A stretch of DNA of 64,000 bases, taken from an uncultured Oxalobacter sp. (lineage in GTDB: Bacteria; Pseudomonadota; Gammaproteobacteria; Burkholderiales; Burkholderiaceae_D). The notes beneath the pieces were generated by a model, which saw only the letters and a program-made list of their open reading frames with translations, searched no databases and had not been told where the DNA came from. The stretch is from positions 62,001 through 126,000 of the forward strand of contig CAKQWF010000002.1 of NCBI GenBank assembly GCA_934277985.1, in the 5' to 3' direction. Below are positions 1 through 7,950 of this stretch, in pieces (within the stretch, counting starts at the first letter, position 1; the number at the start of each line of letters is the position of its first letter). The translations under genes were made by a program, and so were the position numbers.

Positions 1-811
1 GTTCACCGGTAGTCGGATCGACGGTGATATCTGAAAAGAGCAATTTGCCGGTATGGTCGAAGATCGTACCGTCTTCCATAACCATGGTGACTTTCAGCCC
101 GGACTTGTCGGTATCCTTGAGTGTACCGGCATTCATCATCTGGCGCAGTTTGAGCAGTTCTGCGCTGGACTGCGTCAGGTTCAGATAAATTGGATCGATC
201 TGCTGGATGGTAGCCAGCAGCGTTGCTTCGTTCTGGCCGACCAGAGCGCCTTCCGTCACCATCTGGCGACCGATTCTGCCTGAAATCGGGGCGGTCACAC
301 GGGCATATTCCAGATTCAGGTTGGCTCTGACCAGTTCGGCCTTTGCTGCATCCACATCGGCAGCAGCCTGTTTCTGTGCGGCGACGGCGTCATCATATTC
401 CTGTTTGCTGACGGCATTGATCTTGACCAGCGGTGTGTAACGTTTCAGTTTCAGATCGGCCTGGACCAGGTTGGCTTTTGCACGTGCCAGCGTAGCCTTG
501 GCGCTTTGTACGGCGGCCTGATAGTCGCGTGGGTCGATCTGGAACAGAAGTTGTCCCTGTTTGACATAGGAACCTTCTTCAAATGCGCGTTTGAGAATGA
601 TGCCGGGTACCCGTGCACGAACTTCGGCTGTACGGAAAGACTCGATTCTTCCGGGCAATTCATTTTCGATCGCCATTTTTTCAGGGGTGATCGTAACAAA
701 AGCCGCTTCAGGCAACGGAGCAGGTGGTGCTTCTTTTTCACCGCAGGCAACCAGCAATGTGGCGGCGATGAAAACGGTACTTGCATTTCTGAAAATGGAA
801 AAAGGTTTCAT
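1..811 (-). CDS. RND efflux periplasmic adaptor (AcrA/MexA family), C-terminus beyond window
   Basis: Membrane-fusion subunit linking an inner-membrane RND pump to an outer-membrane channel. The minus-strand reading frame opens at an ATG at 811-809 and runs off the window edge, giving about 270 residues. It begins with a lipoprotein signal peptide ending in the lipobox LVAC (Cys at about residue 23). A lipoyl-like half motif (RVPGIILKRAFEEGSYVKQG) follows, then a long Ala/Lys/Gln-rich alpha-hairpin, the second lipoyl half (APISGRIGRQMVTEGALV) and part of the beta-barrel domain. It is divergent from a TetR gene with an AcrR-like operator between them, so it is probably the first gene of an acrAB-type operon. 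The pump gene itself is outside the window. Family assignment is secure; substrate is unknown. Confidence 0.93.
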   Translation of the reverse strand, partial: MKPFSIFRNASTVFIAATLLVACGEKEAPPAPLPEAAFVTITPEKMAIENELPGRIESFRTAEVRARVPGIILKRAFEEGSYVKQGQLLFQIDPRDYQAAVQSAKATLARAKANLVQADLKLKRYTPLVKINAVSKQEYDDAVAAQKQAAADVDAAKAELVRANLNLEYARVTAPISGRIGRQMVTEGALVGQNEATLLATIQQIDPIYLNLTQSSAELLKLRQMMNAGTLKDTDKSGLKVTMVMEDGTIFDHTGKLLFSDITVDPTTGE

Positions 812-918
812 GGGTCTTCAAAAGAAAATGAATCCATTTCCCGTCGGAACAGGGATCTGGAAATGCTTGTGTGTAAACAAATAAAATGCATCGCCTCACA
901 TGACGGAGACGAAAAAAT

Positions 919-942
919 AACATACAATCATGAATGTATTTA
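919..942. promoter_or_regulatory. AcrR/TtgR-type operator palindrome
   Basis: A near-perfect 22-bp palindrome with half-sites ACATACA and TGTATTT around a central TCATGA lies between the divergent adaptor and TetR genes. Over 24 positions it closely resembles the operator known from E. coli acrAB, which has TACATACA and TGTATGTA half-sites. Established knowledge is that AcrR-family repressors bind such sites in their own divergent intergenic region; binding here is inferred. A TATAAT hexamer at 992-997 is a plausible -10 element for the TetR gene, with a weak -35. Confidence 0.75.
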
Positions 943-1025
943 AACGATTCTGCGCATTATCGGTCAGAAATGCTTTTCTCGCAACAAGCTTTATAATTTG
1001 TTACATATTGTAAATCAGGAGTCTT

Positions 1026-1658
1026 ATGGAACGCGCCGGCAGGAAAAAGACGCTGGAAACCCGTGATCGTATTCTGGATGCGGCAGAAGATGTATTCAAT
1101 GAGTCCGGATATTCCAATACGACCCTAAACGAGATTGCGGAAGCTGCGGGTGTGACCCGTGGCGCGATCTACTGGCATTTCAAGAATAAGGAAGACCTGT
1201 TTCAGGCCATGTGCTTGCGGATACGGGTTCCGATGGATGCGCTGATCAAGGGGATCGTCGAAAAGGGTGTGAACGATCCTGTCGCCCAGCTGAGCAGGAC
1301 ACATGAAACCATCATGCTGGAAGTCATCAACAACCCGCATTACCGGAAGGTGTTGAATATCCTGTTCCATAAGTGTGAATTCACGCGTGAGACGGACCAG
1401 ATCGTCATCCAGCAAAAGGAATGGCATACCTATTCGAGAAACATTATCCGGACGATTCTGGTCAATGCACAGAAAAAGGCGCAATTGCCAGCTGATCTCG
1501 ATATCGAGCTGGCGTGCAATTTGCTGGGGTTCATGTTCCGTGGATTGCTGGCAGACTGGCTGTTCATGCCGGACAGTTTCGACCTGATCGAAAATGCCCG
1601 GAAAGTGAACGATGCCGTGTTCGAACTGATGCGAACCAGCGTACACCTGAAAAAATGA
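1026..1658 (+). CDS. TetR/AcrR-family repressor of the divergent efflux operon
   Basis: DNA-binding repressor of 210 residues, the usual length for the AcrR/TtgR subfamily. The N-terminal helix-turn-helix spans roughly residues 30-55 (TTLNEIAEAAGVTRGAIYWH), with the family hallmark YWHFKNKEDLF after it. The remainder is an all-helical ligand-binding domain. The start follows an AGGAG ribosome-binding site at about 1017-1021. It is divergent from the RND adaptor gene and an AcrR-like operator lies in the spacer, so ligand-released repression of the pump genes and itself is the likely role. Its stop is only 9 bp from the stop of the convergent P-type ATPase gene, and no terminator is evident between them. 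Confidence 0.93.
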   Translation: MERAGRKKTLETRDRILDAAEDVFNESGYSNTTLNEIAEAAGVTRGAIYWHFKNKEDLFQAMCLRIRVPMDALIKGIVEKGVNDPVAQLSRTHETIMLEVINNPHYRKVLNILFHKCEFTRETDQIVIQQKEWHTYSRNIIRTILVNAQKKAQLPADLDIELACNLLGFMFRGLLADWLFMPDSFDLIENARKVNDAVFELMRTSVHLKK

Positions 1659-1667
1659 AATTCCGGT

Positions 1668-4247
1668 TCAGAATGCTCTTCTGAAAAAACGGAGGCATGA
1701 GATCAGACCGGTGAAACAGGCGGTTGCACCGATCGCGATCAGAGTATCGACCAGTCCGACTGCCCCAAAATGGAACAACGCCTGTATTGGCGGAATGAAA
1801 ATACCCGCCAGCAGGACAGCGACCGTGACAGCCAGCACCGACCAGAGGATGCTGTTTTTTTGTCCAAGCGATGCGATGAATGAACGACTCCAGGATCGGT
1901 TGACCAGAATCAGCCAGATGTCGCCTGCGATCATGGCGGTGAAGGTCAATGTTCTGGCCTGTTCCGTGTCGAAACCGTACAGGTGGGCGGCCCAGTAAAC
2001 CAGGACGACCCATGCCAGCAGGGCGATACCTTGTTTGACACCCAGCCACAGGATCGATTTGTCGAAGATGCGTGCATTTGTCGGACGCGGTGGCCTTGTC
2101 ATAACGTCTTTTTCTTCCGGTTCGTTTTCAAATGCGACAGAGCAGATCGGATCGACCATCAGCTCGAAAAAGACGATATGGATGGGCAGGAGCATCAATG
2201 GCCAGCCCAGCATGACCGGAATCAGCGACAATCCGGCGATGGGGATATGAGCCGCCACGATAAAGACAACGGCTTTCCGGATGTTGTCGAAGATGCGGCG
2301 ACCGAGTCTGACGGCACAGACGATAGAGGAAAAATCGTCGTTTAGCAGAACCAGTGCAGCTGATTCGCGTGCGACATCGGTTCCGCGTTCTCCCATGGCG
2401 ATACCGATATGGGCCGATTTCAGTGCCGGAGCATCATTGACGCCATCACCGGTCATGGCGACGATTTCGCCGTTTTCTTTCAGCGCGTTGACCAGTTGCA
2501 GTTTTTGTTCCGGCGTAGCGCGACAGAAAATATTGCCGTTTTTGACGCGTTCACGCAGTTCGCCAGGTGGCAGCGTTTCCATTTCATGTCCTGCAAGAAC
2601 CTTGCCGCTGGCGTCCAGACCTGCCTCCTCGGCGATTTTCCGGGCGGTAGCCGGGTAGTCACCCGTAATCATCATGACTCGTATACCGGCGGCAAGACAT
2701 TCTCTGACGGCATTCGGAACGGCAGGACGAAGCGGATCGGACAAGCCGATGATACCCAGGAATTCGAAATGAAAATCATGCTGTTGCGACGGCAGTTCGC
2801 CTTGCCGGAATGCGGCACGTGCCACAGCCAGTACACGCAAGCCTTGACGTGCGAGTGAATCGACCTGTGCCGAAATGACAGCTGTTGTCCCTGCATCGAG
2901 GTGGCAAAGGTCGATGATGGCTTCCGGTGCACCCTTGGCGGCGATGACATACTGGCTCAGATCGGGAGAACGCCAGACACGGGAGATAGCGAGCAATTCA
3001 CGAGAAAGGGGATATTCCTCGACCAGACTCCAGCTGTCGTGGATATGTTCCGTTCCGGCCAGAACCTGTCGTCCTGTTTGCTGGATGGCGCTTTCCATCG
3101 GATCGAATGGATCGCGCTGGCTTGAGAGCATCGCGAATTCCAGCGTTTCATGGAAGTGTTCGGGAAAATTGTCATGTTCCAGCGATGCGGCATCTTCGAA
3201 AATATAGGTTTGCCCATCTACCATAATGTGGGAAAGCACCATACGGTTTTGCGTAAGCGTACCGGTCTTGTCCACGCACAATACCGTGGCAGCCCCCAGC
3301 ATTTCGATTGCCGGTATCTGGCGGGTCAGCACTCTTTTTTTTGCCATGCGCCATGCGCCAAGACCGAGAAAAATCGCGAGAACCAGCGGAAATTCCGCTG
3401 GCATGATGCTCATGGCGAGGGTAAGACCGGCAAGAATGCCGTGCAGCCAGTCATGTCGTGTCATGCCGTACCAGACTACCAGCAAGATGACCAGTGCGGC
3501 GCTGGCGGTGGCGACGACACGGACGGCCTGTCGTGTTTCGGCCTGTACGCGGCTGGTTTCCGTTTTTTGTGTGGAAATCGCCTTGCCGATTTTTCCCAGT
3601 TCGGTGTTTTCGCCGATGGCGGTGACTCTGGCGATACCGGTTCCCTGAACGACGAGCGTACCGGAAAACAGATAGGGCAGATCGTCGCCACCCGGTTTGA
3701 CGGCAGGCAAAGGGGTATCCGGAGCGATGATCTGTTTCCTGACAGGGACTGATTCACCGGTCAACAGCGATTCATCAACCGAAAGGCTTTGCGTTTCCAG
3801 CAAGAACGCATCTGCCGGAACACGGTCGCCCTCCGACAAAAAGACGATATCATCTGTGACAACATCCCGTCCGGCGATCCGTTTTTGCATACCGTCACGC
3901 AATACCAAGGCACGAGGGCTGCTCAAATCGCGCAGGGCTTCCAGTGTCCGTTCGCTTTTGCGCTCCTGCAAAAAACTCATGGTGACGATGATGCAGACCG
4001 ATCCGAGCAGAATCAGCGCATCTTCCAGACTGCCGATAATCAGATAAATGATGCCGCAGGACAACAGAAGCAGGAACATGGGTTCCGAGACGACATCCCA
4101 TGCGATGGACAGGATCGAGTGGGGTTTGGATGATGACAGCTCATTCGGCCCTTCGCGAAGATGTTTTTCCTGGGCGGTTTTTTCGCTCAGTCCTTCGATG
4201 GGCAGGTCTGGTGTCGTCCGGCTTTCGTTCTGTGGGAAAGATGGCAT
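1668..4247 (-). CDS. cation-translocating P-type ATPase
   Basis: Inner-membrane ion pump of 859 residues, starting at MPSFPQNES (a longer frame upstream reads through a hairpin and is unlikely). Visible family marks are an N-terminal cation-ATPase domain, the TGES actuator loop, the phosphorylation site DKTGTLTQ, the hinge motif TGDGVNDAPAL and a C-terminal membrane domain of several helices. Overall it resembles P2-type pumps (Ca2+/Mn2+ class). The ion-coordinating motif in membrane helix 4, usually PEGLP in Ca2+ pumps, reads PAEFPLVLAI, so the transported ion cannot be stated. It is transcribed toward the TetR gene and stands alone downstream of tal, behind a strong hairpin. No clear Shine-Dalgarno sequence is seen. 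Confidence 0.93.
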   Translation of the reverse strand: MPSFPQNESRTTPDLPIEGLSEKTAQEKHLREGPNELSSSKPHSILSIAWDVVSEPMFLLLLSCGIIYLIIGSLEDALILLGSVCIIVTMSFLQERKSERTLEALRDLSSPRALVLRDGMQKRIAGRDVVTDDIVFLSEGDRVPADAFLLETQSLSVDESLLTGESVPVRKQIIAPDTPLPAVKPGGDDLPYLFSGTLVVQGTGIARVTAIGENTELGKIGKAISTQKTETSRVQAETRQAVRVVATASAALVILLVVWYGMTRHDWLHGILAGLTLAMSIMPAEFPLVLAIFLGLGAWRMAKKRVLTRQIPAIEMLGAATVLCVDKTGTLTQNRMVLSHIMVDGQTYIFEDAASLEHDNFPEHFHETLEFAMLSSQRDPFDPMESAIQQTGRQVLAGTEHIHDSWSLVEEYPLSRELLAISRVWRSPDLSQYVIAAKGAPEAIIDLCHLDAGTTAVISAQVDSLARQGLRVLAVARAAFRQGELPSQQHDFHFEFLGIIGLSDPLRPAVPNAVRECLAAGIRVMMITGDYPATARKIAEEAGLDASGKVLAGHEMETLPPGELRERVKNGNIFCRATPEQKLQLVNALKENGEIVAMTGDGVNDAPALKSAHIGIAMGERGTDVARESAALVLLNDDFSSIVCAVRLGRRIFDNIRKAVVFIVAAHIPIAGLSLIPVMLGWPLMLLPIHIVFFELMVDPICSVAFENEPEEKDVMTRPPRPTNARIFDKSILWLGVKQGIALLAWVVLVYWAAHLYGFDTEQARTLTFTAMIAGDIWLILVNRSWSRSFIASLGQKNSILWSVLAVTVAVLLAGIFIPPIQALFHFGAVGLVDTLIAIGATACFTGLISCLRFFRRAF

Positions 4248-4319
4248 GGTTGTCAGCGAAATAAAATTGTCTTGTGTAACCCAAATGAGAACGCGTCCTA
4301 TTAAGACGGGTTCCAAAAC

Positions 4320-4360
4320 CACAAATGGTGTTTTCCCCTGAAGGGAAAACACCATTTGTG
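4320..4360 (-). terminator. 18-bp perfect hairpin between tal and the P-type ATPase gene
   Basis: Arms 4320-4337 and 4343-4360 are perfect inverted repeats of 18 bp (CACAAATGGTGTTTTCCC and its complement) around a 5-nt loop. It follows the tal stop and precedes the ATPase start, both on the minus strand. Read on that strand the run of six T lies before the stem and only a short GTTTTGG follows. It is therefore a strong hairpin but not a textbook intrinsic terminator. Confidence 0.6.
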
Positions 4361-4382
4361 AAAAAACGATATATGTAAAGTA

Positions 4383-5318
4383 TCAGCGAAGTTCGTCGAT
4401 CATTTTCTCCAGTTTGACGGTATCGGCACAGAAAAGCCGGATACCTTCCGAGAGTTTTTCGGTTGCCATGGCATCGTTGTTGACGGAGAGTCGGAAGGTT
4501 TTTTCATTGTAGGATACTTTTTCGACAGGATCCATGGACGCCTGTTCAGGAGACAGTTTCCGTTTGACAGGAGTATCCGAGTCGGAAAGTTTCTGCAACA
4601 ATTCTGGACTGATCGTCAAGAGGTCGCAACCGGCCAGTTCGATGATTTGCGATGTATTGCGGAAGCTGGCACCCATGATTTCCGTGGCATATCCGAACTT
4701 GCGGTAGTAATTGTAAATCCGTTTGACGGATTGTACACCGGGGTCTTCAGCGCCGGTATATTCGTTGCCCGTCTGTTTTTTGTACCAGTCATAGATACGT
4801 CCGACGAACGGTGAAATCAGCTGGACATTCGCTTCGGCGCAAGCCACGGCCTGCGGAAGCGAAAACATGAGGGTCATATTGCAACGGATGCCCTCTTTTT
4901 GCAGGACTTCGGCCGCCCGTATACCTTCCCATGTCGAGGCGATCTTGATGAGAACACGTTCGGTGGGAATACCTGCGCTGTTGTACAGTGCGATGAGCTC
5001 ACGCCCTTTACGGATACTGCCTTCCGTATCGAATGACAGGCGTGCGTCCGCTTCTGTCGAAACGCGTCCTGGAACGATTTTCAGAATTTCGACACCGAAT
5101 GCGACCAGCAGGCGATCCATGATTGCTTCTGTGGATTTGTCGCGGTTGTCCCGGACGGTTTTTTCAAGCAGTGCATGATAAGTATCTTTCTGGACGGCAC
5201 GCAGTATCAGTGACGGATTGGTCGTCGAATCCTGCGGCGAATAACGTTGGATCGATTGGAAATCTCCCGTGTCGGCGACGACAGTCGTATATTGTTTCAG
5301 TTGGTCCAGCTGGCTCAT
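4383..5318 (-). CDS. tal: transaldolase
   Basis: Transaldolase of the classical subfamily, 311 residues, cytosolic enzyme of the non-oxidative pentose phosphate pathway that moves a dihydroxyacetone unit from sedoheptulose-7-phosphate to glyceraldehyde-3-phosphate. The Schiff-base lysine lies in [12 protein letters not shown] (Lys125), and the N-terminal STTNPSLIL and the later GRIYDWY motifs are conserved. The start [10 protein letters not shown] is chosen because GAGGA sits about 6 nt upstream; an in-frame extension has no ribosome-binding site. Pgi lies upstream on the same strand after about 210 bp, so the two sugar-phosphate genes form a small metabolic group. Confidence 0.97.
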   Translation of the reverse strand: MSQLDQLKQYTTVVADTGDFQSIQRYSPQDSTTNPSLILRAVQKDTYHALLEKTVRDNRDKSTEAIMDRLLVAFGVEILKIVPGRVSTEADARLSFDTEGSIRKGRELIALYNSAGIPTERVLIKIASTWEGIRAAEVLQKEGIRCNMTLMFSLPQAVACAEANVQLISPFVGRIYDWYKKQTGNEYTGAEDPGVQSVKRIYNYYRKFGYATEIMGASFRNTSQIIELAGCDLLTISPELLQKLSDSDTPVKRKLSPEQASMDPVEKVSYNEKTFRLSVNNDAMATEKLSEGIRLFCADTVKLEKMIDELR

Positions 5319-5528
5319 AAATGTCCTCATGCAATGGGTTGAACGGGAAAGGGACAATCGATATTAAATCATATTATGAGGATGGCGGGAGCGGGTTTTC
5401 GAGATATGGCAATCCCGCTGTCACAAAAGGCGAAAATGACACGGTTCCGGTATCGGATTCAGTCCGTCCTGTTCTGATGCACAGTGTACGCGTGCCGGTA
5501 CATCTGATGAAACCGGTACAGTCGCGAC

Positions 5529-7172
5529 TTATTTCATGGCGGCTTTTGCCAGTGCGATCAGTCCTGCAGTCGAACTGTCGTGCATTTGCTCAGGCTGGCC
5601 TTCCAGTTCGTTCTGGATCGTTTTTGCCAGAATCTTGCCCAGTTCGACACCCCACTGGTCGAAACTGTTGATGTTCCAGATGACGCCTTCGACGAACGTT
5701 TTGTGTTCGTACAGAGCAATCAGCGCTCCCAGCGTTTCTGGACGCAAGACGTTCATGAGAATGGTATTGCTCGGGCGGTTTCCGGGGAAAGTGCGTTGCG
5801 GAATCTGGATGGCCATTTCTTCCGCATCCATATGCTGGGCTGAAAGTTCGTTTCTGACCTGTTCGGCTGTTTTTCCGCGCATCAGTGCTTCGGATTGTGC
5901 GAAACAGTTTGCCAGCAGGGCAGCGTGATGTTTTGGCAGGGTATGATGCGGTGTCAGGGCAGTGATGAAGTCGACGGGAATGATATCGGTTCCCTGATGC
6001 AGCAACTGGAAATAGGCATGTTGCCCGTTGGTGCCGATATTTCCCCAGATGACAGGGCAACTGTCATATTCTACGGGTTTGCCGTTTTTTTGGGTTTGCT
6101 TGCCGTTGCTTTCCATTTCGAGCTGTTGCAGATAATTCGGAAAACTGAACAAATCCTGCAGGTAGGGGGCGATGGAAACGGAAGAAAAACCCAGGAAGTT
6201 CCGGTTCCAGATGGCGATCAGTCCGAGAATCGCTGGCATGTTCGATGCCAGCGGCGCGTACCGGAAATGAACGTCCATGGCGTGTGCGCCTGCCAGAAAT
6301 TCCGTGAAATGATTGTAGCCGATGGCCAGCATGACAGGCAGGCCGATGGCAGACCAGACGGAATAGCGTCCGCCGACCCAGTCCCAGAAAGGGAACAGGT
6401 TTTCGGCAGGGATGCCGAATCGTGCGACAGCTTCCGTATTGGTGGAAATGGCGATGAAATGCCGGTACAGGTCGCGGACGGTGCCGTAATTGAGAAACCA
6501 GCTGCGCGCCGCATGGGCGTTGAGCATGGTTTCCAGTGTCGTGAACGTTTTGGATGCAATAATGAACAGGGTCGTTTCCGCGTTGACTTTTTGCAGGATG
6601 GCATCCAGATCGTGGCCATCCACATTGGCGACGAAATGGACGTTGATGCCCTTGACATGGAAAGGGCGCAGTGCCTGACAAACCATGCGTGGTCCCAGAT
6701 CGGAACCGCCGATACCGATATTGACGATATCGGTGACGGGCTTGCCTGAATAGCCTTTCCATTCCCCTGCATGAACTTTTTCGGTAAACAGGCGCATCTT
6801 TTCCAGTACCGACTGAATATCCGCAATGATGTTTTTGCCATTGAACATGACCGTTTCGCTGCGTGGCGCACGCAATGCCGTATGCAATACGGCACGATGT
6901 TCCGACGTATTGATTTCATCGCCGGCAAACAATGCTTCACGCTTTTCTTCCAGATGACATTGCCGCGAGAGTTCGATAAGCAACCCTATCGTTTCGTCCG
7001 TCAGAAAATTTTTCGAGAAATCGAGAAACAGTCCGCCGGCTGTCAGGGTCATGGCGGGAAAACGGTCCGGATGATCGGCAAAAAGTGCTTTCAGCGACCA
7101 TGTGCGGGCATCTTCTGCATGTCGGACGAGTTTCTGAAATACGGCGGTATGGACAAGGCTGGTTGTATTCAT
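5529..7172 (-). CDS. pgi: glucose-6-phosphate isomerase
   Basis: Interconverts glucose-6-phosphate and fructose-6-phosphate. The 547-residue length from MNTTSLVHTA fits the family. Visible signatures are the sugar-isomerase motif around WVGGRYSVWSAIGLP, the His-containing IGTNGQHAYFQLLHQGTD and the C-terminal signature FDQWGVELGK with the conserved Lys. A 20-residue longer frame starts at 7232; neither start has a good Shine-Dalgarno sequence, and the shorter one is chosen by similarity of the N-terminus to the family. It lies upstream of tal on the same strand and probably feeds the same hexose/pentose-phosphate interconversion. Confidence 0.97.
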   Translation of the reverse strand: MNTTSLVHTAVFQKLVRHAEDARTWSLKALFADHPDRFPAMTLTAGGLFLDFSKNFLTDETIGLLIELSRQCHLEEKREALFAGDEINTSEHRAVLHTALRAPRSETVMFNGKNIIADIQSVLEKMRLFTEKVHAGEWKGYSGKPVTDIVNIGIGGSDLGPRMVCQALRPFHVKGINVHFVANVDGHDLDAILQKVNAETTLFIIASKTFTTLETMLNAHAARSWFLNYGTVRDLYRHFIAISTNTEAVARFGIPAENLFPFWDWVGGRYSVWSAIGLPVMLAIGYNHFTEFLAGAHAMDVHFRYAPLASNMPAILGLIAIWNRNFLGFSSVSIAPYLQDLFSFPNYLQQLEMESNGKQTQKNGKPVEYDSCPVIWGNIGTNGQHAYFQLLHQGTDIIPVDFITALTPHHTLPKHHAALLANCFAQSEALMRGKTAEQVRNELSAQHMDAEEMAIQIPQRTFPGNRPSNTILMNVLRPETLGALIALYEHKTFVEGVIWNINSFDQWGVELGKILAKTIQNELEGQPEQMHDSSTAGLIALAKAAMK

Positions 7173-7507
7173 GGCAAACGGCAGGATAAAAAGTTGTCGC
7201 TGTGAATGCGGGAAAAGTTTTACAACAATCATTTGACACTATAAACCGGATTTGGCATGACGCGGCGTTATAACGGGAAAACCTGTCGAAAAAACAGGGA
7301 TTGCCGCTTGAATCGGCCAAACAGTTATGGTTGTACGGAAGAAAACCGTAAAACACGGCAATAGGCAAAATGAAGGGAAAAAGACCCGAAAAGCATTTGT
7401 CTGATGAGCCGAAAAAACGTGGTATGGAGAAAAAACTGTTGTTTGCTGGCAACGATTACTGAAGGGTATTGTGTTGCGAATAAATTTGCGGCTATAATGG
7501 CATTTTT
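7173..7507. other. intergenic region between divergent pgi and tRNA-Val
   Basis: A 335-bp stretch with no supported gene. It should hold the pgi promoter on the minus strand (a TATAGT hexamer lies just upstream of the longest pgi frame) and the tRNA promoter on the plus strand. Only a weak CCTGT/ACAGG inverted repeat near 7280-7300 was seen otherwise. Short frames here are open only by chance. Confidence 0.6.
7469..7498 (+). promoter_or_regulatory. probable sigma-70 promoter of tRNA-Val
   Basis: A perfect TATAAT hexamer at 7493-7498 ends 9 bp before the tRNA. A weak -35 candidate, TTGTGT at 7469-7474, is 18 bp upstream. The position is right for transcription starting a few bases before the mature tRNA end. 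Confidence 0.6.
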
Positions 7508-7584
7508 AGGCGCGTAGCTCAGCTGGTTAGAGCACTACCTTGACATGGTAGGGGTCGTTGGTTCGAGTCCAATCGTGCCTACCA
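7508..7584 (+). tRNA. tRNA-Val (anticodon GAC)
   Basis: A 77-nt cloverleaf. The acceptor stem AGGCGCG pairs with CGTGCCT, followed by discriminator A and an encoded CCA at 7582-7584. The D arm is GCTC..GAGC; the anticodon arm CTACC-TTGACAT-GGTAG carries GAC at 7542-7544; the T arm contains GGTTCGAGTCC. GAC reads the valine codons GUC and GUU. It stands alone and is followed directly by an intrinsic terminator. Confidence 0.97.
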
Positions 7585-7594
7585 GATTTCCGAA

Positions 7595-7631
7595 AATGCC
7601 GTGCTCGATAGCACGGCATTTTTTTTTTTTT
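7595..7631 (+). terminator. intrinsic terminator of tRNA-Val
   Basis: Stem AATGCCGTGCT (7595-7605), loop CGAT, and the complementary arm at 7610-7620, followed by a run of T to about 7631. A textbook Rho-independent terminator 10 nt after the tRNA. Confidence 0.93.
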
Positions 7632-7950
7632 GGGGCATGGTTTTGGCCGCGAGTTGATTCCTTGATTTTTTCAGGTGTATTTGTGGCAAGGTTGTGTTAC
7701 TGGAATCGTTAATCGTCGGTAGGCGGTGTGCCGTGCCAGGAGTCGCGTGTTGCCGTTTTTTCGTTTCGGGTGTGCGGTTTCTGTGCTAAAGTTGGTACTT
7801 TGTGATGCCGATCCGGAAAAGCGGGTTTGTCTGTATGGATGCCGGTTGCGGGTGATCGGCGAGCGCGGCGGTGCCGCGTTTGTTTTTTGTGTTGCGGATG
7901 GTTCATGACGGTCTTGTGCCGTCTTTTTTGTGTTGGATTTGGAGATCAAG
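7632..7950 (+). promoter_or_regulatory. thrS leader with two tandem terminator-like hairpins
   Basis: A stretch of about 320 bp before thrS without a supported gene. It contains hairpin 1 (CGCGGC 7864-7869 / GCCGCG 7873-7878 followed by TTTGTTTTTT) and hairpin 2 (GACGG 7907-7911 / CCGTC 7919-7923 followed by six T at 7924-7929), the second ending 21 nt before the thrS ATG. Both look like intrinsic terminators placed inside the leader of a gene that must be expressed, which suggests attenuation. A weak -10 (TAAAGT 7787-7792) lies upstream. No Thr-rich leader peptide was recognised; a six-codon frame (ATG at 7833) holds no Thr. Confidence 0.5.
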
